In this document: piece after piece, positions 1 through 12,608 of the stretch | Layout: the number at the start of each line of letters is the position of its first letter | Position numbering within the stretch: the first letter of the stretch is position 1 | NCBI GenBank assembly: GCA_950022655.1 | Contig: OX465580.1 | Span: forward strand, 122,743,016-122,807,015 | Source: Alentia gelatinosa | Taxonomy: Eukaryota > Annelida > Polychaeta > Phyllodocida > Polynoidae | Length of the DNA: 64,000 bases | Direction of reading: 5' to 3' | The notes under the pieces: generated by a model | What the model was told of the DNA's origin: nothing | What the model saw: the letters and a program-made list of their open reading frames with translations, nothing else | Database searches by the model: none | Position numbers and translations under genes: made by a program

Positions 1-650
1 GCTTGAAAGGGCGAAGAGTATGCCCTGTTTGCAGAGTAGCGCAATTAGTATTAACAGGGAATCAAAATCCCGCAAGAAATGGCAGCACTCAAGGATCTGA
101 CTGTCATTACATGTAATATACGTGACGTTTCTGAGCGAATAACTATTTTATAGTTATCTTTTTTTTTAAAAAGACAATATATGAGCTTAAATGCATGATA
201 ACAGAAGGGTCAAATGCCAACGACCGACAAAACCTATTTTAATATGTGAAGTAATAAGCACTAACCTTTACAGCACCCAAGAATCTCGGGTTTAAAGTAA
301 GCTAGATGTGGCCTTTGTACATGAACATTGAACCTTATATGGTAAATGTTGATTGTCAAAAACAATAAACTCGAGAAGAAAAAAACTTGGCTTTAGAGAG
401 TAGGACAAAGACGAGAAGAATCAAAAGTTTGGCAACATGTATAAGAGTAAGAGGCAAGGTCTTTTTAGAAAAAAAGATTCTATTGAAAAAAAGTTTAGTA
501 ACCTAAAGACCACAATGGGAGACACGAAAGTTAATCAAATTGTAAGATATGAAGAAAAATAAAGGAATTGTTGAAAGAAAAAAACTTTTAACTAATTTGA
601 ATAGGTTTTGTTAGGGGACTGTCAGGATGATACCCATCGCTCTTTTGTAG
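1..650. other. Unassigned AT-rich sequence
   Basis: I see no gene, repeat family or promoter here. The sequence is AT-rich with many A-runs, as expected of an intron or intergenic DNA. It ends in a pyrimidine-rich stretch with AG at 649-650, which is the proposed acceptor of the candidate exon that follows. Confidence 0.5.
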
Positions 651-821
651 CCAGGCAGTCACCAGTTGTCACCCTGGCAGCTATCAGTGCAGTGGAACAG
701 CCCATCCGGTCTACAGCCGGAATCAGGCAGTGGATTTGTCGAATCGGGTACATACATCAGACCACTGGATGGCGATGCTGTTTATCAGGTGGGCAGCTCC
801 ATTGCATGGCTAGCTACCCGG
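651..821 (+). CDS. Candidate internal exon, unknown protein (57 codons)
   Basis: An open segment of 171 bp (57 codons, phase 0) is bounded by a good acceptor (TCTTTTGTAG ending at 650) and a plausible donor (CCGG|GTGAGAG, GT at 822-823). The reading frame begins PGSHQLSPWQLSVQW and ends SSIAWLATR. It is rich in S, G and P and has a balanced, non-AT-biased composition unlike the surrounding DNA. I do not recognise a domain. An alternative donor lies at 789 (CAG|GTGGGC). No partner exon was identified, so this could be a chance ORF. A stop sits in the acceptor itself (TAG), so the piece is only coding if spliced. Confidence 0.35.
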
Positions 822-1613
822 GTGAGAGCCATCACCTTCCCGGTTACAAAAGAGTATTAATGCACGGTAGCCATGTATGCTTGTCAATCAGCCTAGTTAA
901 ACGGGCCTTTACCTTTTTACTGTGTGTAAATTTCATCTTGTGAAATGGGCCTCCTCCCGTCAACTCTCTGCGAGTGTGTTCGGGCGGTATTTCTTTCTGG
1001 CCAGTCTCGTTAGCAGCCTTGTCTCTACCACTTTTACCTTTTTACATTTATACAGTAAAAGTGCACATCCTCATGAGTCTTTATATTGTCCAACATTGTA
1101 GGTTTTGAATTTCAAAGCTACTATCTTTGTTGACATATCATGTTCAATACTGAACTCAAATATACTGTGCTTAAAATATTTACTATAGAACATGTTTAAG
1201 AAAATATAAATCTTAATGTAGGTAGCAGTTTCAGATATTTTGTGAGTATAAAACAGGGTTACATGAAAATGAATTTCATTGTATCTTGAAGCACGATTCA
1301 AAGAAATATTATCATTTAAATAAGTTTCAGACTATCAATCGATAAGTGTGAATCAGAGAAAGGAAACATACAATCTGGGTTTGTCTCAAATGGGCTCAAC
1401 GAAACATAAGAAACAAGATTCATTCGATTGACGCATGTCTTTAATTTCACGGAGGACAAAGATGAATTGGTCGAAGCACTCTCGCAGAATAGTCAAAAAG
1501 AGATTTGGACCTGCAGGAGCGCTGGCGCAGACGTCATGCATTCATTTTAGTTCATCTCAATTTCTCTCCAGATGTGTTCTATCTGAGTCTGATGGAGGCT
1601 CAGATGAGAGTCT
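822..1613. other. Unassigned sequence between candidate exon and satellite
   Basis: Nothing recognisable. The segment just before the satellite (about 1430-1610) has no copy of the 176-bp unit, so the array has a sharp left edge. Confidence 0.4.
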
Positions 1614-2493
1614 TGTAGGACTGCTTAATATGATGCCAGATAGGTTGGGTTTCCAATCCAGGGGGCAAGCTTTCAGAGGTCAATCAAGAGAGAGTTCTTT
1701 CATATTGTTTCAAATTAAATCTTAGACATTTCCCTTTCAGATCTGGTCGGTGACAATTTGACCATCAAAAGTCAAAGGTCATGAAATATTGTAGGACTGC
1801 TTAATATGATGCCAGATAGGGTGGGTTTCCAATCCAGTGAGCAAGCTTTCAGAGGTCAATCAAGAGAGAGTTTTTTCTTATTGTTTCAAATTAAATCTTA
1901 GACATTACCCTTTCAGATATGGTCGGTGACAATTTGACCATCAAAAGTCAAAGGTCATGAAATATTGTAGGACTGCTTAATATGATGTCAGATAGGTTGG
2001 GTTTCCAATCCAGTGAGCAAGCATTCAGAGGTCAATCAAGAGAGAGTTCTTTCTTATTGTTTCAAATTAAATCTTAGACATTTCCCTTTCAGATCTGGTC
2101 GGTGAGAATTTGACCATCAGAAGTCAAAGGTCATGAAATATTGTAGGACTGCTTAATATGATGCCAGATAGGGTGGGTTTCCAATCCAGTGAGCAAGCTT
2201 TCAGAGGTCAATCAAGAGAGAGTTCTTTCTTATTGTTTCAAATTAAATCTTAGACATTACCCTTTCAGATATGGTCGGTGACAATTTGACCATCAAAAGT
2301 CAAAGGTCATGAAATATTGTAGGACTGCTTAATATGATGCCAGATAGGTTGGGTTTCCAATCCAGTGGGCAAGCTTTCAGAGGTCAATCAAGAGAGAGTT
2401 CTTTCTTATTGTTTCAAATTAAATCTTAGACATTTCCCTTTCAGATCTGGTCGGTGACAATTTGACCATCAAAAGTCAAAGGTCATGAAATAT
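1614..2493. repeat. Tandem satellite, 5 x 176 bp, alternating A/B monomers
   Basis: Five head-to-tail units start at 1614, 1790, 1966, 2142 and 2318, each exactly 176 bp and beginning TGTAGGACTGCTTAATATGA. Units differ by only a few substitutions. Copies 1, 3 and 5 share GGTTGG, ACATTTCCC and CAGATCTGG. Copies 2 and 4 share GGGTGG, ACATTACCC and CAGATATGG. The array is therefore A-B-A-B-A, a 352-bp dimeric higher-order repeat. Each unit ends near AAAGGTCATGAAATAT. No coding potential is evident. Confidence 0.95.
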
Positions 2494-2695
2494 CATATGA
2501 TTTAAATAGAACAAAAATCTTTCTTAAGAATTTTCATATGATTTTTAAATTGAGGTGTTTTGTTATTTTTCCAAATTATTAAGTTGATACATAAGTAGTT
2601 GGCACAAGGATTGAGACACTAGAGTCGTCAGCCTCTGTCACCGTCATCACTTGTATGAAGGTCAAATCGTATATTTTCGTGTCTTCAGGAATATT

Positions 2696-2842
2696 AGGAA
2701 ACGTCCTTACTGTGGACGAAACGGTTCCTGTTCGAGGTCAGTGGTTGATATCATACTGCCTGACGCCATAGGCGGAAGGCAGAATGAAATCGACGACTGA
2801 CCGAGAACGAGAATCGTTTCGTCTACAGTCAGGACGTTTGCT
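2696..2842. repeat. Foldback hairpin, GTTCGAGGTCA family
   Basis: A left arm of about 53 bp (starting GGAAACGTCCTTACTGTGGA) pairs with a right arm ending TCAGGACGTTTGC. The loop near 2750-2788 contains a second small palindrome (CTGCCTGACGCC ATAGGCGGAAGGCAG). The arms carry GTTCGAGGTCAG and GACGAAACG, also found in the hairpin at 38796, and in part at 40934. It looks like a non-autonomous mobile element, although no target duplication was identified. Confidence 0.75.
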
Positions 2843-3009
2843 TATTATTATAAACCTTAAATCGATGAAAAAACGACATTTTACTGACTTATTATGTCAC
2901 TCTCACAGTGGGCACGAATATTATCATTACTGCACCCCTAGCAGCGGGCAGTATTTCATAGTCATTCGGACACAGGTGTATAATAATATCTAATTGATCC
3001 CTTTTATAT

Positions 3010-3440
3010 ATTTGACACAAAGATTCATATTCTGGAGTATTTTAAGATTCTGCGACAGTTGAAATTTTCGCAAAGGTCAAGGTCACCAAATTGAATGTTT
3101 TGCCAAGGATTCTACCAAATTTCCAATTAGAACTTACTAGTTGCTATAAATGCATTCAAGATACCAGTATTTAAATTTGCATCACATATTAATACAAGTG
3201 CTGTCAGGACCTAACAATATTGTAGAGATCGTCTCATGGTAAGGTCAAAGGGTAATGGTATGTTTCCATAGAAATTACCCATACACATATCAGGTAATTA
3301 GATCTGATAGAATTTTGAAATCGATAATATCTCATAACGTTTGGTTGAATCCTTCAATATTCAACAAAGAGATCCATATTTTACAACATTATTGACCTTT
3401 GCAAAGGTCGTGGTCACTAAATGGAATGTTCTAGGCTAAA
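3010..3440. repeat. Degenerate AAGGTCA-rich repeat, about 331-bp period
   Basis: Two diverged segments resemble each other. CAAAGGTCAAGGTCAC at about 3071 corresponds to CAAAGGTCGTGGTCAC at about 3402, with similar sequence on both sides (AAAGATTCATATT versus AGAGATCCATATT). This suggests an old tandem or dispersed repeat. It may be a decayed relative of the neighbouring satellite, which also carries AAAGGTCA, but that link is speculative. Confidence 0.4.
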
Positions 3441-5165
3441 ATCTCAATAGATCTCATTGGGACTTTTGATAATATGTGAACCTTGTCCAAATTATAGTAA
3501 GTTGGCCTGTAAGCCAATGTACATAATGTATCGGTACATAACTGACGCACCAGGCACCATTAACCCCTTAAGGGCGGGCGCCTGTAGTAGAGCCATGTCG
3601 TTAGGAGACGTTACGAGTCATGGTGTATACCGGCAGGGGACGGGTTACTTTGTTATTCTTTTCTGTTAGATTTATTGGTAGATTTATTTTTTCAATCATG
3701 TACTATCATTTGATAATGTATCGTTAATTTGATAACCACACCAACGATGGCATCCTGTCAGCGGACCGATTGCATCAATTCCATAACTTTAGCACATAGT
3801 GGGACATACCACCCCTGATATCATTATTTGTTTCACCCAAAAGTGTTACCATGATGTTATATCTGTAGTCTGTGCAAAATATTTGATTAGCTTTCCAGAA
3901 TTTACAACAAAACTTGATCTCCTGCAGTAATATGACCTTATTGATTCTAGGGTATAGGCCTTCTTGTAATTTTACGTATGAATGGCCGACAAGTAAGTAT
4001 TTTGAATTGCAATATTGTCGCGTCGCCTTTTTTCTTGAGTTATTTAAATGTTATTAATCAAATTATAATAGATGTCTGCAATCATGTTATTAGGATATGA
4101 TGCGGTACAACTTATAGTAATAACCCCGAAATGGCATTAAAATACCTCCAAATTACATTTTGCGTCTGCTCCTGGAAAAAGTGATCATAATAATGCTTCA
4201 TTTTGATCTGATCCCCTCGACAAGACCTGCTGAAGAGAAACTTAAATCCGCAGATGAAGGAATAGGCTGGTAACGAATAGATATGAGGTAGAATATAGAA
4301 ATGGGGGCGAGTGTTGGCGTAGAGAGGTGTGAAATTAAGTGTGTGGAGGTAGGTGTAACACGCTGCCTCCTTATCCACTGAGTGTGTCGGTGAAAGTGAG
4401 TCAGGCTATCTCAACAACCCTAGGGGGATTAGTGGGATTAGGTATGGACTTGGCAATGCGTGTAGACGCAGTCTGACAAGATGGAGTAGGCAGTGGAATA
4501 ATTCATAAAGCAGTAGGCCGGCTGGAGGTAAGAGACAAGGGTCCCACACTGGGCCCCTGCTCCAGGTGGGGCCCTCTTAAAGACTACGCGGCTGACCCTG
4601 ACGTACCCTGTTTACACACATGGTCGCTTTCAATGTTTGCTCCGCTCCGTGGCTTTATGGTCGATGTACTTAAGGTCTAAAGCCGCCGCTCGGTGGAGGG
4701 GTTAATCTGAGGCTGATCCATTCAGCAGCCTCACTCAGTCTTACCTCCCCCCTGGCACTGATGCCTTCATTAGAGATCAAGATTACAGTCATGAGTGTGT
4801 GGAGTGTAATTTGTGGGATGGCCGCAATGGCTGTGATGCGACTATAGACTCCGAAATAGCCTCTAGCAGAGTGGTAGTAAAGCATGCGCTGGTCCGGCCA
4901 AGCTAGTTCGTGAATATAATACCAGGGGGCTTTCACATAGACCTGCCTCTTCTGCTACATGTCATGGGATGAGGCAGGTTGATCCCCGATGAGTTCAGTA
5001 AAATATTACGTGGAGAAGATACGGTGCGTGTACTTCTTGTAAAAGCCATTATAAATACAAAGGGTAAGTCATTTCTATGTGTTGATGAGGCAGTGAACGG
5101 ATCGAAAACAGAAATTCATAGGTGAACAAGTAGCGAGTAGATTATCAAGTGTTTGACGTTTCTAA
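3441..5165. other. Unassigned sequence
   Basis: No gene or repeat is recognised. Scattered ORFs on both strands show no protein-like composition. A modestly GC-richer patch at 4500-4620 carries no motif I can name. Confidence 0.4.
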
Positions 5166-5462
5166 GGCCCGGCGTCCACCTACTACGATAGAATCGTAGA
5201 CCTCCCGATATGGCACCGATACAAAATGTCAAAATCGGTGCCATATCGGGAAGGTGCAAAATCGTAGACATATGTCTAGACATGCCAATCCACCACTCAT
5301 TGTATGGTGGGTTTTTTTATCTAATCTATCTTTTTGTCTAATCGCAGAAATGTAGTCAACTGCCCTGATATTAGGTAACCTTCTGACGCGATTTTAATTT
5401 TTTATCGGGAGGTGCATCGTAGACCGTATCAGAGCCATATCGTAGTAGGTGGACGCCGGGCC
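5166..5462. mobile_element. PIF/Harbinger-like MITE with TAA target duplication
   Basis: A 297-bp element has near-perfect terminal inverted repeats (GGCCCGGCGTCCACCTACTA and its complement, about 24 bp) flanked by TAA on both sides (5163-5165 and 5463-5465). The interior contains further imperfect palindromes around TCGTAGAC and CCGATATGGCACCGAT. There is no coding capacity. A TAA/TTA duplication with a GGCC-type terminus is typical of PIF/Harbinger elements. The superfamily call is inferred from the duplication, since no transposase is present. Confidence 0.85.
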
Positions 5463-5919
5463 TAACTCTGAGACTCACTGAAGCCCAAAATATTAAGCGC
5501 CTGACTTTTAGAAGTATACGCAATACCTGCCTGCTTCTAATATTCTCCATTTATTTATGGGCCTCTGAATGATTGTATGGCCTATTGATAGGTATCATTC
5601 CCCATGTCCTGGAAGTCATACTCAGTTGGCGCTGGTAAAAACTCCGGTAGTCGATCTTCCCGCTTAAAACCTGCCTATCACAGCCCTCCAATATTCATAT
5701 TTTGTGAATATATTCACAACTGCCCATGCGCGCGCACGTCGGAGTGCTCAAAAGATAATCCTCTGGCACAAGGATGAAGTTTAAAGCAGTAATATTGGCA
5801 ACACCATCTCCGAAAATCCACTCCCGAATCCGTGAGTCGATATTAGCAGAACTGCCCACCTTTTTTCAGACTTCATGATTCTAAATCCACCACTCACACC
5901 CCTTTTCATACCTCACACG

Positions 5920-6180
5920 GCTCCCGCCGCCATTACACGGATGCAGCGTCTCTGACTGACAGCCATCCAATCAGCGCACGTCGATCTCAACGGCCCTGAA
6001 TGTGGATTATGAATAGTAGAAGGTCAAACCTCGTGACGAGGAGATTTTTGCTGGGTGCCCGGTTGGTACCTTCCGCTTGCTCGTAGAGAGGACGCAATCT
6101 GATTGGCCAATCATCCGAAGTCTCTCCATGATAGTACCCGCGGGTGAGCTGTCAATTGCGGCTTCTAGATATAGGGGTCG
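5920..6180. promoter_or_regulatory. CCAAT-box-containing, CpG-richer patch
   Basis: CCAATCAG lies at 5967-5974 and the palindrome GATTGGCCAATC at 6101-6112, giving three NF-Y-type CCAAT boxes within 150 bp. The sequence is GC-richer than its surroundings. This spacing is common in promoters and enhancers, but no transcript start or exon is seen, so function is inferred. Confidence 0.3.
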
Positions 6181-7201
6181 TTAGCCTAAGCTTCTATTTG
6201 TCTCCCTCTTCACAAGAGACATTTTTATTTTTATTTACTTGGATCATCATAGTCTGAGCATGATTTTTGAAGGACGCAACAAGGAGTAAATAGAGTCAAA
6301 TCACCTACCAAAGATCTAATATCAAACGACAAGTTTTATATTTGTTCAAGAATGATCAGTCTTACTATTTATTCCAACACTACACTGTTGTACTTGCCTT
6401 GTCAAATCCCACTTTTCTGTAGTTATTGTTGTTCGATTACAAGGAAGAACATACTTGGCCGATTGTGTTTGTATACCACGTTTCTCTTAAATAAAAAAGA
6501 TATCGAAAAAAATGAGGCGAGACTATAGTTTGCAATTTTAAACCCACAACCCTCCTATTCACCAACCAGGTTCAAAATGAGTTTCTTTCTGGCGATTACC
6601 CCAAAAGTTTACGTTCACTCTTTGAAACATGGACACGACAGCTAGGCTGCTGATTATACGTTTTGCAAATTCAATTACGGATCTACATTAGATTGAAGTT
6701 AAATGCACCAAACTAATTGACTTTTCTCCCCTAAGTACTGACGGACGGACACAATAATGCACGTATAGTTTCAGATGTACTGCTGGTTTGCGTTGTTCTC
6801 CTTCTATCCAGGATTTCTTTATTGTTCCATTTTGGTTGTAGACTTTGACAGGATGGTTCCGATATGAAGGCAGCTGGTGGAATAAATGAGGCACAGCCAT
6901 CAGTCACGCAAAATTACGTTGTTTATTTTCAACAGACTTGGCAAGTTTAACTTAGCTTAAACAACGCAAATCTTTGCCAATGTTAGCCTTTAGCTTCTTA
7001 TCAATGTTATCTCCCCTAAGTACGTTATTCACTCTCTATGTTCAAATTGATCTAGTTAGAGATTAGAGATAGGTTGGAGGAGATTCCAAGACCAAGTCAC
7101 GACGTACAATGTACATCCTGACAAAGAATATAGAAAAAATATATATTTTGTGATGTGATGTTCTGTTATCGGTTCAGAAGCGTTGATGGCGTTGATGGCT
7201 T
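6181..7201. other. Unassigned AT-rich sequence
   Basis: No gene, repeat or regulatory motif recognised. Confidence 0.4.
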
Positions 7202-7463
7202 TATCCTACCCCTCATATAAATCTTCATAGACTTAACATGGTGTGACTGTATGCAACGGTTATGCCATAAAATATTTATATGCCACGGTGATATATGAGA
7301 TTAAAAACATGTGACAGGGTAGGATAAAATCTAAACATCACTCAAATTCATATAATTGTTTATATGGCATTCATTTTCTTCTGCTACAGATATCACTCAG
7401 CTCCGCTTCGTGATATCATTCCGAGAAGACAACTCATGCCATATAAACAATCATATGAAATTT
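7202..7463 (+). mobile_element. Bipartite foldback element (BFE) copy 1
   Basis: Module-first orientation. The module runs from TATCCTACCCC at 7202 to GGGTAGGATA at 7317-7326, with the core CTTCATAGACTTAACATGG. A hairpin follows with arms 7344-7370 and 7436-7463 (TTGTTTATATGGCAT against ATGCCATATAAACAA). Its loop contains CACTCAGCTCCGCTTCGTGA. The architecture matches the copies at 18550 and 30724, but the arm sequence is different. Confidence 0.8.
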
Positions 7464-9277
7464 CGTGACGTTTCTTGATATTATTACTTTGTCAAGTGCC
7501 CCAAGAAAGATAACCGCAGTGCAATAGATACCAACGTTGTCTGTTAATTGTGGAGCCACTAGTGTAAAACAGTAAAGCTGGATTACTCTAATTCATCTGC
7601 ATCAGAGTGTCTTAAAATTGTCCTTAACAAATATCCTATTTAGAAATAACACGTAGGATTGCGCCATTAAATGAAGTTTCACTCTCATTATTACAAGAGG
7701 AAAAATTATTTCCCTAAAGTATTCAGATCTTGAGTAGGGATTTGATTTTGTTATTTTATTTTAGCGCAGTTCTTTACAATCCTACATTGAATTGATTATC
7801 CTAGTTACCCTCATCTACGTATTGAGCTATTAGTGAAAGATACCGAGGAATAGACATTAGAAACTCGAGATACTTTGGTGAACCTGAATTGGTCCACTTC
7901 AATAGATTTTATCTACGTTCCTTTTGTATCGCCTAATTGCAATCCTGATTTGAATTCACTGTTCATTAGTGCTTCTTAGTAGGACTCCCATGAGATGACC
8001 TCAATTAGTAAGCTGTCATTAATTCTTAAAATAATCTATTAGCTTTCATTGCCTTATGCTATAAATCGAGTGAAATTAAATGTAAAAGTATGATTGGCAT
8101 TACCATCTTTATTGCAGCTTCGCACAATATCCTGAGGAAAAAACTCCATTGGTGGTTGGCAACGATCATCCTTGTGGAATGCGATGAGTACCGCGAGAAT
8201 ATAAACTTGATCTAAGTAACCATAAAACAGTAGGAATAATAGGAATATTAGGCTTATGTCGGAAATATTTGAGGGAACGTCCATATATGTAGTTTATGCA
8301 CTATTAATGGGATTAACTGTCGTGTTATATTCTCAGCCTTCAAGTTTTACGGCAGCCAATTATTTTCTTACGTTGTCTGGATCATTCGTCGTCACAGCCC
8401 TAAGGTAATAGAATGGGCGGAGGAGGCGCCATAAGCAAGACCCAACACCGACACAATAGGCGTCCGTAGGCGGCCATTCTAAGTAAAATGACACTAAAGA
8501 AGAAAGATGAAGGCAAATTAATCAGCTTTTACAGAATACCTCTCATAAATATGACATGCTGAATCGATGGCGCTAAAAAGGAAGGCCCTTTGTGGCTGTG
8601 TGCGTGTGAGGAGTGGGACGTGGCAGGATTGAGTTTCGTAGCTATTTCCCAGCATCGAGAATACTTAAAGTAACGGTCAATGAAGACCGACCAGAGGACT
8701 GTCAACTGTGATTAAAATGCCTCGATTAGGCACACGCCTATCAGGCTTCCGCTGGGACGACTGCTCTGAAAAGGCCGACTCAGATAATTCAGGCCTAATG
8801 CTCATGGATAAGTCCGACAGCACAGCCAATTGACTTTTTCAGTTCCACTTATCACAGCTAAAAAAAGAAAAAGAGCAAAGTAAAGGGGAAAAATAAATTT
8901 GAAGTCCTACTTCAGTGGCTGATGGAAGCGGTGGCGCCGCGAATATCTTAAGGTAGATATAGATGATGAGCTGCGACTCAACTCAACGATAATCTGTTTG
9001 TTCTCATCTGGTTGCTGATGATTGGGTTGGGAAGTGCGATGTTCCATGTATTCTTAAAGGAATATCCTACAATTCACAGTGGTGCCACCTAGTGATTTTT
9101 ATATACTGACAATTATCAATTCAAACCAGTTCCGCTGACTTATTCTAATGCTAAATGAATGATTTCTAACATTTATTACCCACCTGATACGGAGTCTCCA
9201 TACTAAGCCTATGTAGCTTACAGATCGCTACTGAGTAGGATACGGAGCTGCGTACCCTCCTAGGAGGATACAGATTT
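7464..9277. other. Unassigned sequence
   Basis: No gene or repeat recognised. A few short ORFs look like chance. Confidence 0.4.
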
Positions 9278-9317
9278 TTGAGATGAAAGTAGTCCCATTG
9301 AGATGAAAGTAGTCCCA
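9278..9317. repeat. 20-bp tandem duplication
   Basis: TTGAGATGAAAGTAGTCCCA occurs twice head to tail with no mismatch, a recent local duplication. Confidence 0.9.
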
Positions 9318-9380
9318 AACATAACTTCTTAACTATGTTGAAAAGTTTTCTTAAATCTAAAAATAAGTGAGTAATAAATA

Positions 9381-9524
9381 CAACATTACCATGATTTCGA
9401 TCTGTGTGGCCGTATTCTCCTTGTAGTTGACGCGTAGTTATACTCCTCGCTATCGCTCGGAGTATTACTACGCGTCAACTACGCGGAGAATACGGCCACT
9501 CAGATCGAAATCATGGTAATATTG
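9381..9524. repeat. Near-perfect 144-bp foldback hairpin
   Basis: Arms run from CAACATTACCATGATTTCGA to TCGAAATCATGGTAATATTG with few mismatches over about 65 bp. The apex reads ACTCCTCGCTATCGCTCGGA, so the loop is flanked by CTCG and CTCGG-like bases as in the BFE hairpins. There is no adjoining module, so it may be a stand-alone foldback element or a solo half of a related family. Confidence 0.85.
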
Positions 9525-11771
9525 TGTATATATGTATCATCAAGGTGTACCTAAACCAATAGGTAAATTAGACCAATTTACATTTGACTGATTTACATAG
9601 GAAATCTAATGAAAGATTCTTCTTCAATTCTCTCAAAAGACAAGGATGTTGAACTACAATTTTTTATATTTAAATAAGTATCACTACACATTTGATAATT
9701 TCTTTGAAGGTTTGGAGAAAAGGACATAGTTTTTACTATGAGAAAATCAGCTTTTTACAATTTCTATATATTCTATTATAATATAATCATGGTATTGATC
9801 TCTAAAAACAAGCACGGTGACTCCCGATTTTAAGTTAGATATGTGGTCTACCACACTTTGAGATCATCACATTCAACTTTCAGGAAATTGACATGGGTTT
9901 TAATATTCAAGACAAATTGTCAGAGATGCCTTTAAGGCCCAGTGAGATCTGTCACTTTATCTATATACGCATTTAATAGCTGAGGCGATGGAAACCCCGA
10001 ATGAAAATGGGGGTGGCAAATCATTAATCCAACTTACACTTACTGATAGGGCATTGATTTCAACGTAATATACTACGAGCTTTCTTAACCAATTTCAATG
10101 CCTATATCAATACGACTTCACAAACTTTCCTGCATGTACTTTAGATTCAGGATGTCTATTTCTATATTTCTGTATATATGAACGGTTGTCTTAAAACCAT
10201 TGTTACCGATGGATGAATGCATTTCAGGGTAGTGCCTTCCCTTCTCCATGTAAAATGCATCAGGGTATTGACATGAAGAAACAGATGGATAAATGGATAA
10301 AGTTTATGGAGATCTTTCTAGAACGTATGCAATAATTTCACTCTTCCAGACGGAGATCTTCATCTGCTGACCTGTAAACAAAATGGGGAGAAGAGACCCG
10401 ATATCAAATAATTCTTTTTTATCATTTATTTATTGCTATCCTACAGAGTGATACAATAAGCCAATCAATTATTTCGTAAAGAGAGGTGAAATCAGGTAAT
10501 AATAAAAGGGGCTTAGGCTTCAACTATGACTGGTTGATTTTCTTGGCCTTTAACATGACCATCATTATAAGTATTGCAACTATATCATAGGTAACCTTAT
10601 CCTGTAAAAACTGGCATGCAGAGCAGCTCGAAGGAAGTGCAATGGTACTATCTGTACTCTCCTCTAGAGGCCATGGCAAACCTAATCATAGAAGTTCTGA
10701 CTGTCAAGCGGTGCAGACAGTCAGAGAGCAGTCCCATAGAGGCCTACGCTAACTGGTCGACCAAAAATGTACATCTCAGCTCAGCAGCCGTTTTCCTTAT
10801 ATATATAGGTAGAATCTTTCTGATTTTATGGTAGACAGTTTCCTGAGGCAAAATGCAGTAAAATGACAGTAATGTCCTACCTTTGCATTAGTTCTAAGTA
10901 ATAGAATAGTGTTTATATTACAACAATAGAACAACAACAGTAGTTTGGCGTTATCAATACTCAGAGCCAACAAACATGATGGCAGCCGGAAGTTTATTAT
11001 ACATAGAACATAATTAGCAAGAGAACAAAAAGTGGTGTGGACAGGTCTAGAGTGTAGGCAGCAATGGCCGATCCAAGGAGGGAGAGGACAGGGTTTGATA
11101 ACAACGACCCCAGGTGTCTCCACTGTGGTGGGGAAACGGCTACCTATGCCCCCTGTTGGTATCTTTGGTAATATAAAACCTTAATGGATAGATTAAGCTA
11201 CTCGTAAAATCCATGTCAATGCATTCTGCAGGCGCCAAAGATAACAAAAAGAGGTTTCAAAAGTGCAGGATATCCTACACAGGGGATTGCCAGGAACCAG
11301 CTTATCAAATATGGCCGACATGAGTTGGAAGTGTTGAATTGTGGTTAAATGGGTTGTACAAAAAGGCTCCCGAAAGTAACACAAAGGAACAAAACAGAAG
11401 TTTTATCATCAAAAAGGAATTATTATGCATTTCTGAAGGTAAGGGAGCATAAACATGCACTGCCATTGACAGGATTACAGAGAATCAAGGAAGTGATTTT
11501 CTGTACTAAGGGAATAAGCGGTTGTGCTCTCTGCCTGTCCACTAGGCAGTCAAAGTCTCTCGGACTAGGCAAACCAACATAATGAGCAGCTCACTGAGGC
11601 TTCAACAGATTGTGTTTCGTGTATGTGACTGTGGTATCAGTGCCGTATTCAACATGGAGCCAGTCTTTGCTATAATGACTGCCACCGTAGTTGTCTGACA
11701 CCACCGGCTACGTTCAGGCAGTGCCTTCTGTTAGCAATCCAAATGTGCCTTTTAGGAGGCCCAACCCTTTA
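9525..11771. other. Unassigned sequence
   Basis: No gene or repeat family is recognised over this 2.2-kb stretch. The longest ORF (10797-11123, minus) has no protein-like features. Confidence 0.4.
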
Positions 11772-11845
11772 ACAGCAGCATGATGCCTCCAGGCATTCCC
11801 CTGGCTACAGCAGCATGATGCCTCAAGGCATCATAGCGGCATCAT
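11772..11845 (+). repeat. 35-bp minisatellite, about two units
   Basis: The unit ACAGCAGCATGATGCCTCCA plus GGCATTCCCCTGGCT is repeated once, with the second unit diverging after the GCCTCAAGGCATC segment. The complement of the same unit recurs at 46141-46310, so the sequence is dispersed. Confidence 0.8.
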
Positions 11846-12320
11846 TGATACTTATATACAAAATTCAATAAATAAAAAATAACTGTTTGAATTGAAAGAG
11901 ATTTTGACATAGTAGAAACAGCATATTGACCTTTAATTTGGTATAACAAAATAGCCTCAGCTACCAAGGTAAATTACTCAAATCACATGACACATCATGT
12001 GAAATTGCTATTTTCCAAAAAAGGTGCCTGCTGTAGCAAGGTCGTTTATGCAGGCAATGCCTGCTGTACAATGATGATCAGAGGAATTGAGTGCTGCAGG
12101 AAAAGGGTTATGACCTGAGCCTGGTTGCACTAGGATAGCAAGAGTCATTATAGTGCTAATAGGAAGTATCACAGACTGTTCTAGTAAGGTGACAAGACGT
12201 ATATATATAGTCTTTTATTATGGCTAAGGAGAGAGGGTAGAGAATATATTGATTTTTCAAAATATGAAACATATTGAATTACGACTAAAGTATAGAAAGG
12301 AGTAGTTCATGCCTTAGAAG

Positions 12321-12608
12321 GAAACCCACGAGATGAAAATAGCTTGGTCGATACTCCACCGAGTTTGACTGCAGAGTAATTCACGAAGCGAAGCTGAGTG
12401 AATTACTCTGTGGTCAAACAAGGTGGAGTGCAGACCAAGTTATTTTCATTGAGTGGGTTTCTGATTTTATCTCACCCCTTATAACATGATTTATTGATAA
12501 AATTAATCACCCAATTAGCTATTGAGTATTGGGTACACGAACTTCATGGCCGTGGAGTACAAGTTCCTAATGTTAAGCCTATGGTAAAAAAAATACCGGG
12601 GTGAGATA
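12321..12608 (-). mobile_element. BFE copy 2
   Basis: Hairpin-first on the plus strand. Arms run from GAAACCCACGAGATGAAAAT at 12321 to GAGTGGGTTTC at 12461, with apex CACGAAGCGAAGCTGAGTG. The module runs from TATCTCACCCC (12468-12478) to GGGGTGAGATA (12598-12608), with core AATGTTAAGCCTATGG. TTA precedes the 5'-most bases (GAAGG) and TAA follows GAGA, consistent with insertion at TA. Confidence 0.85.
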
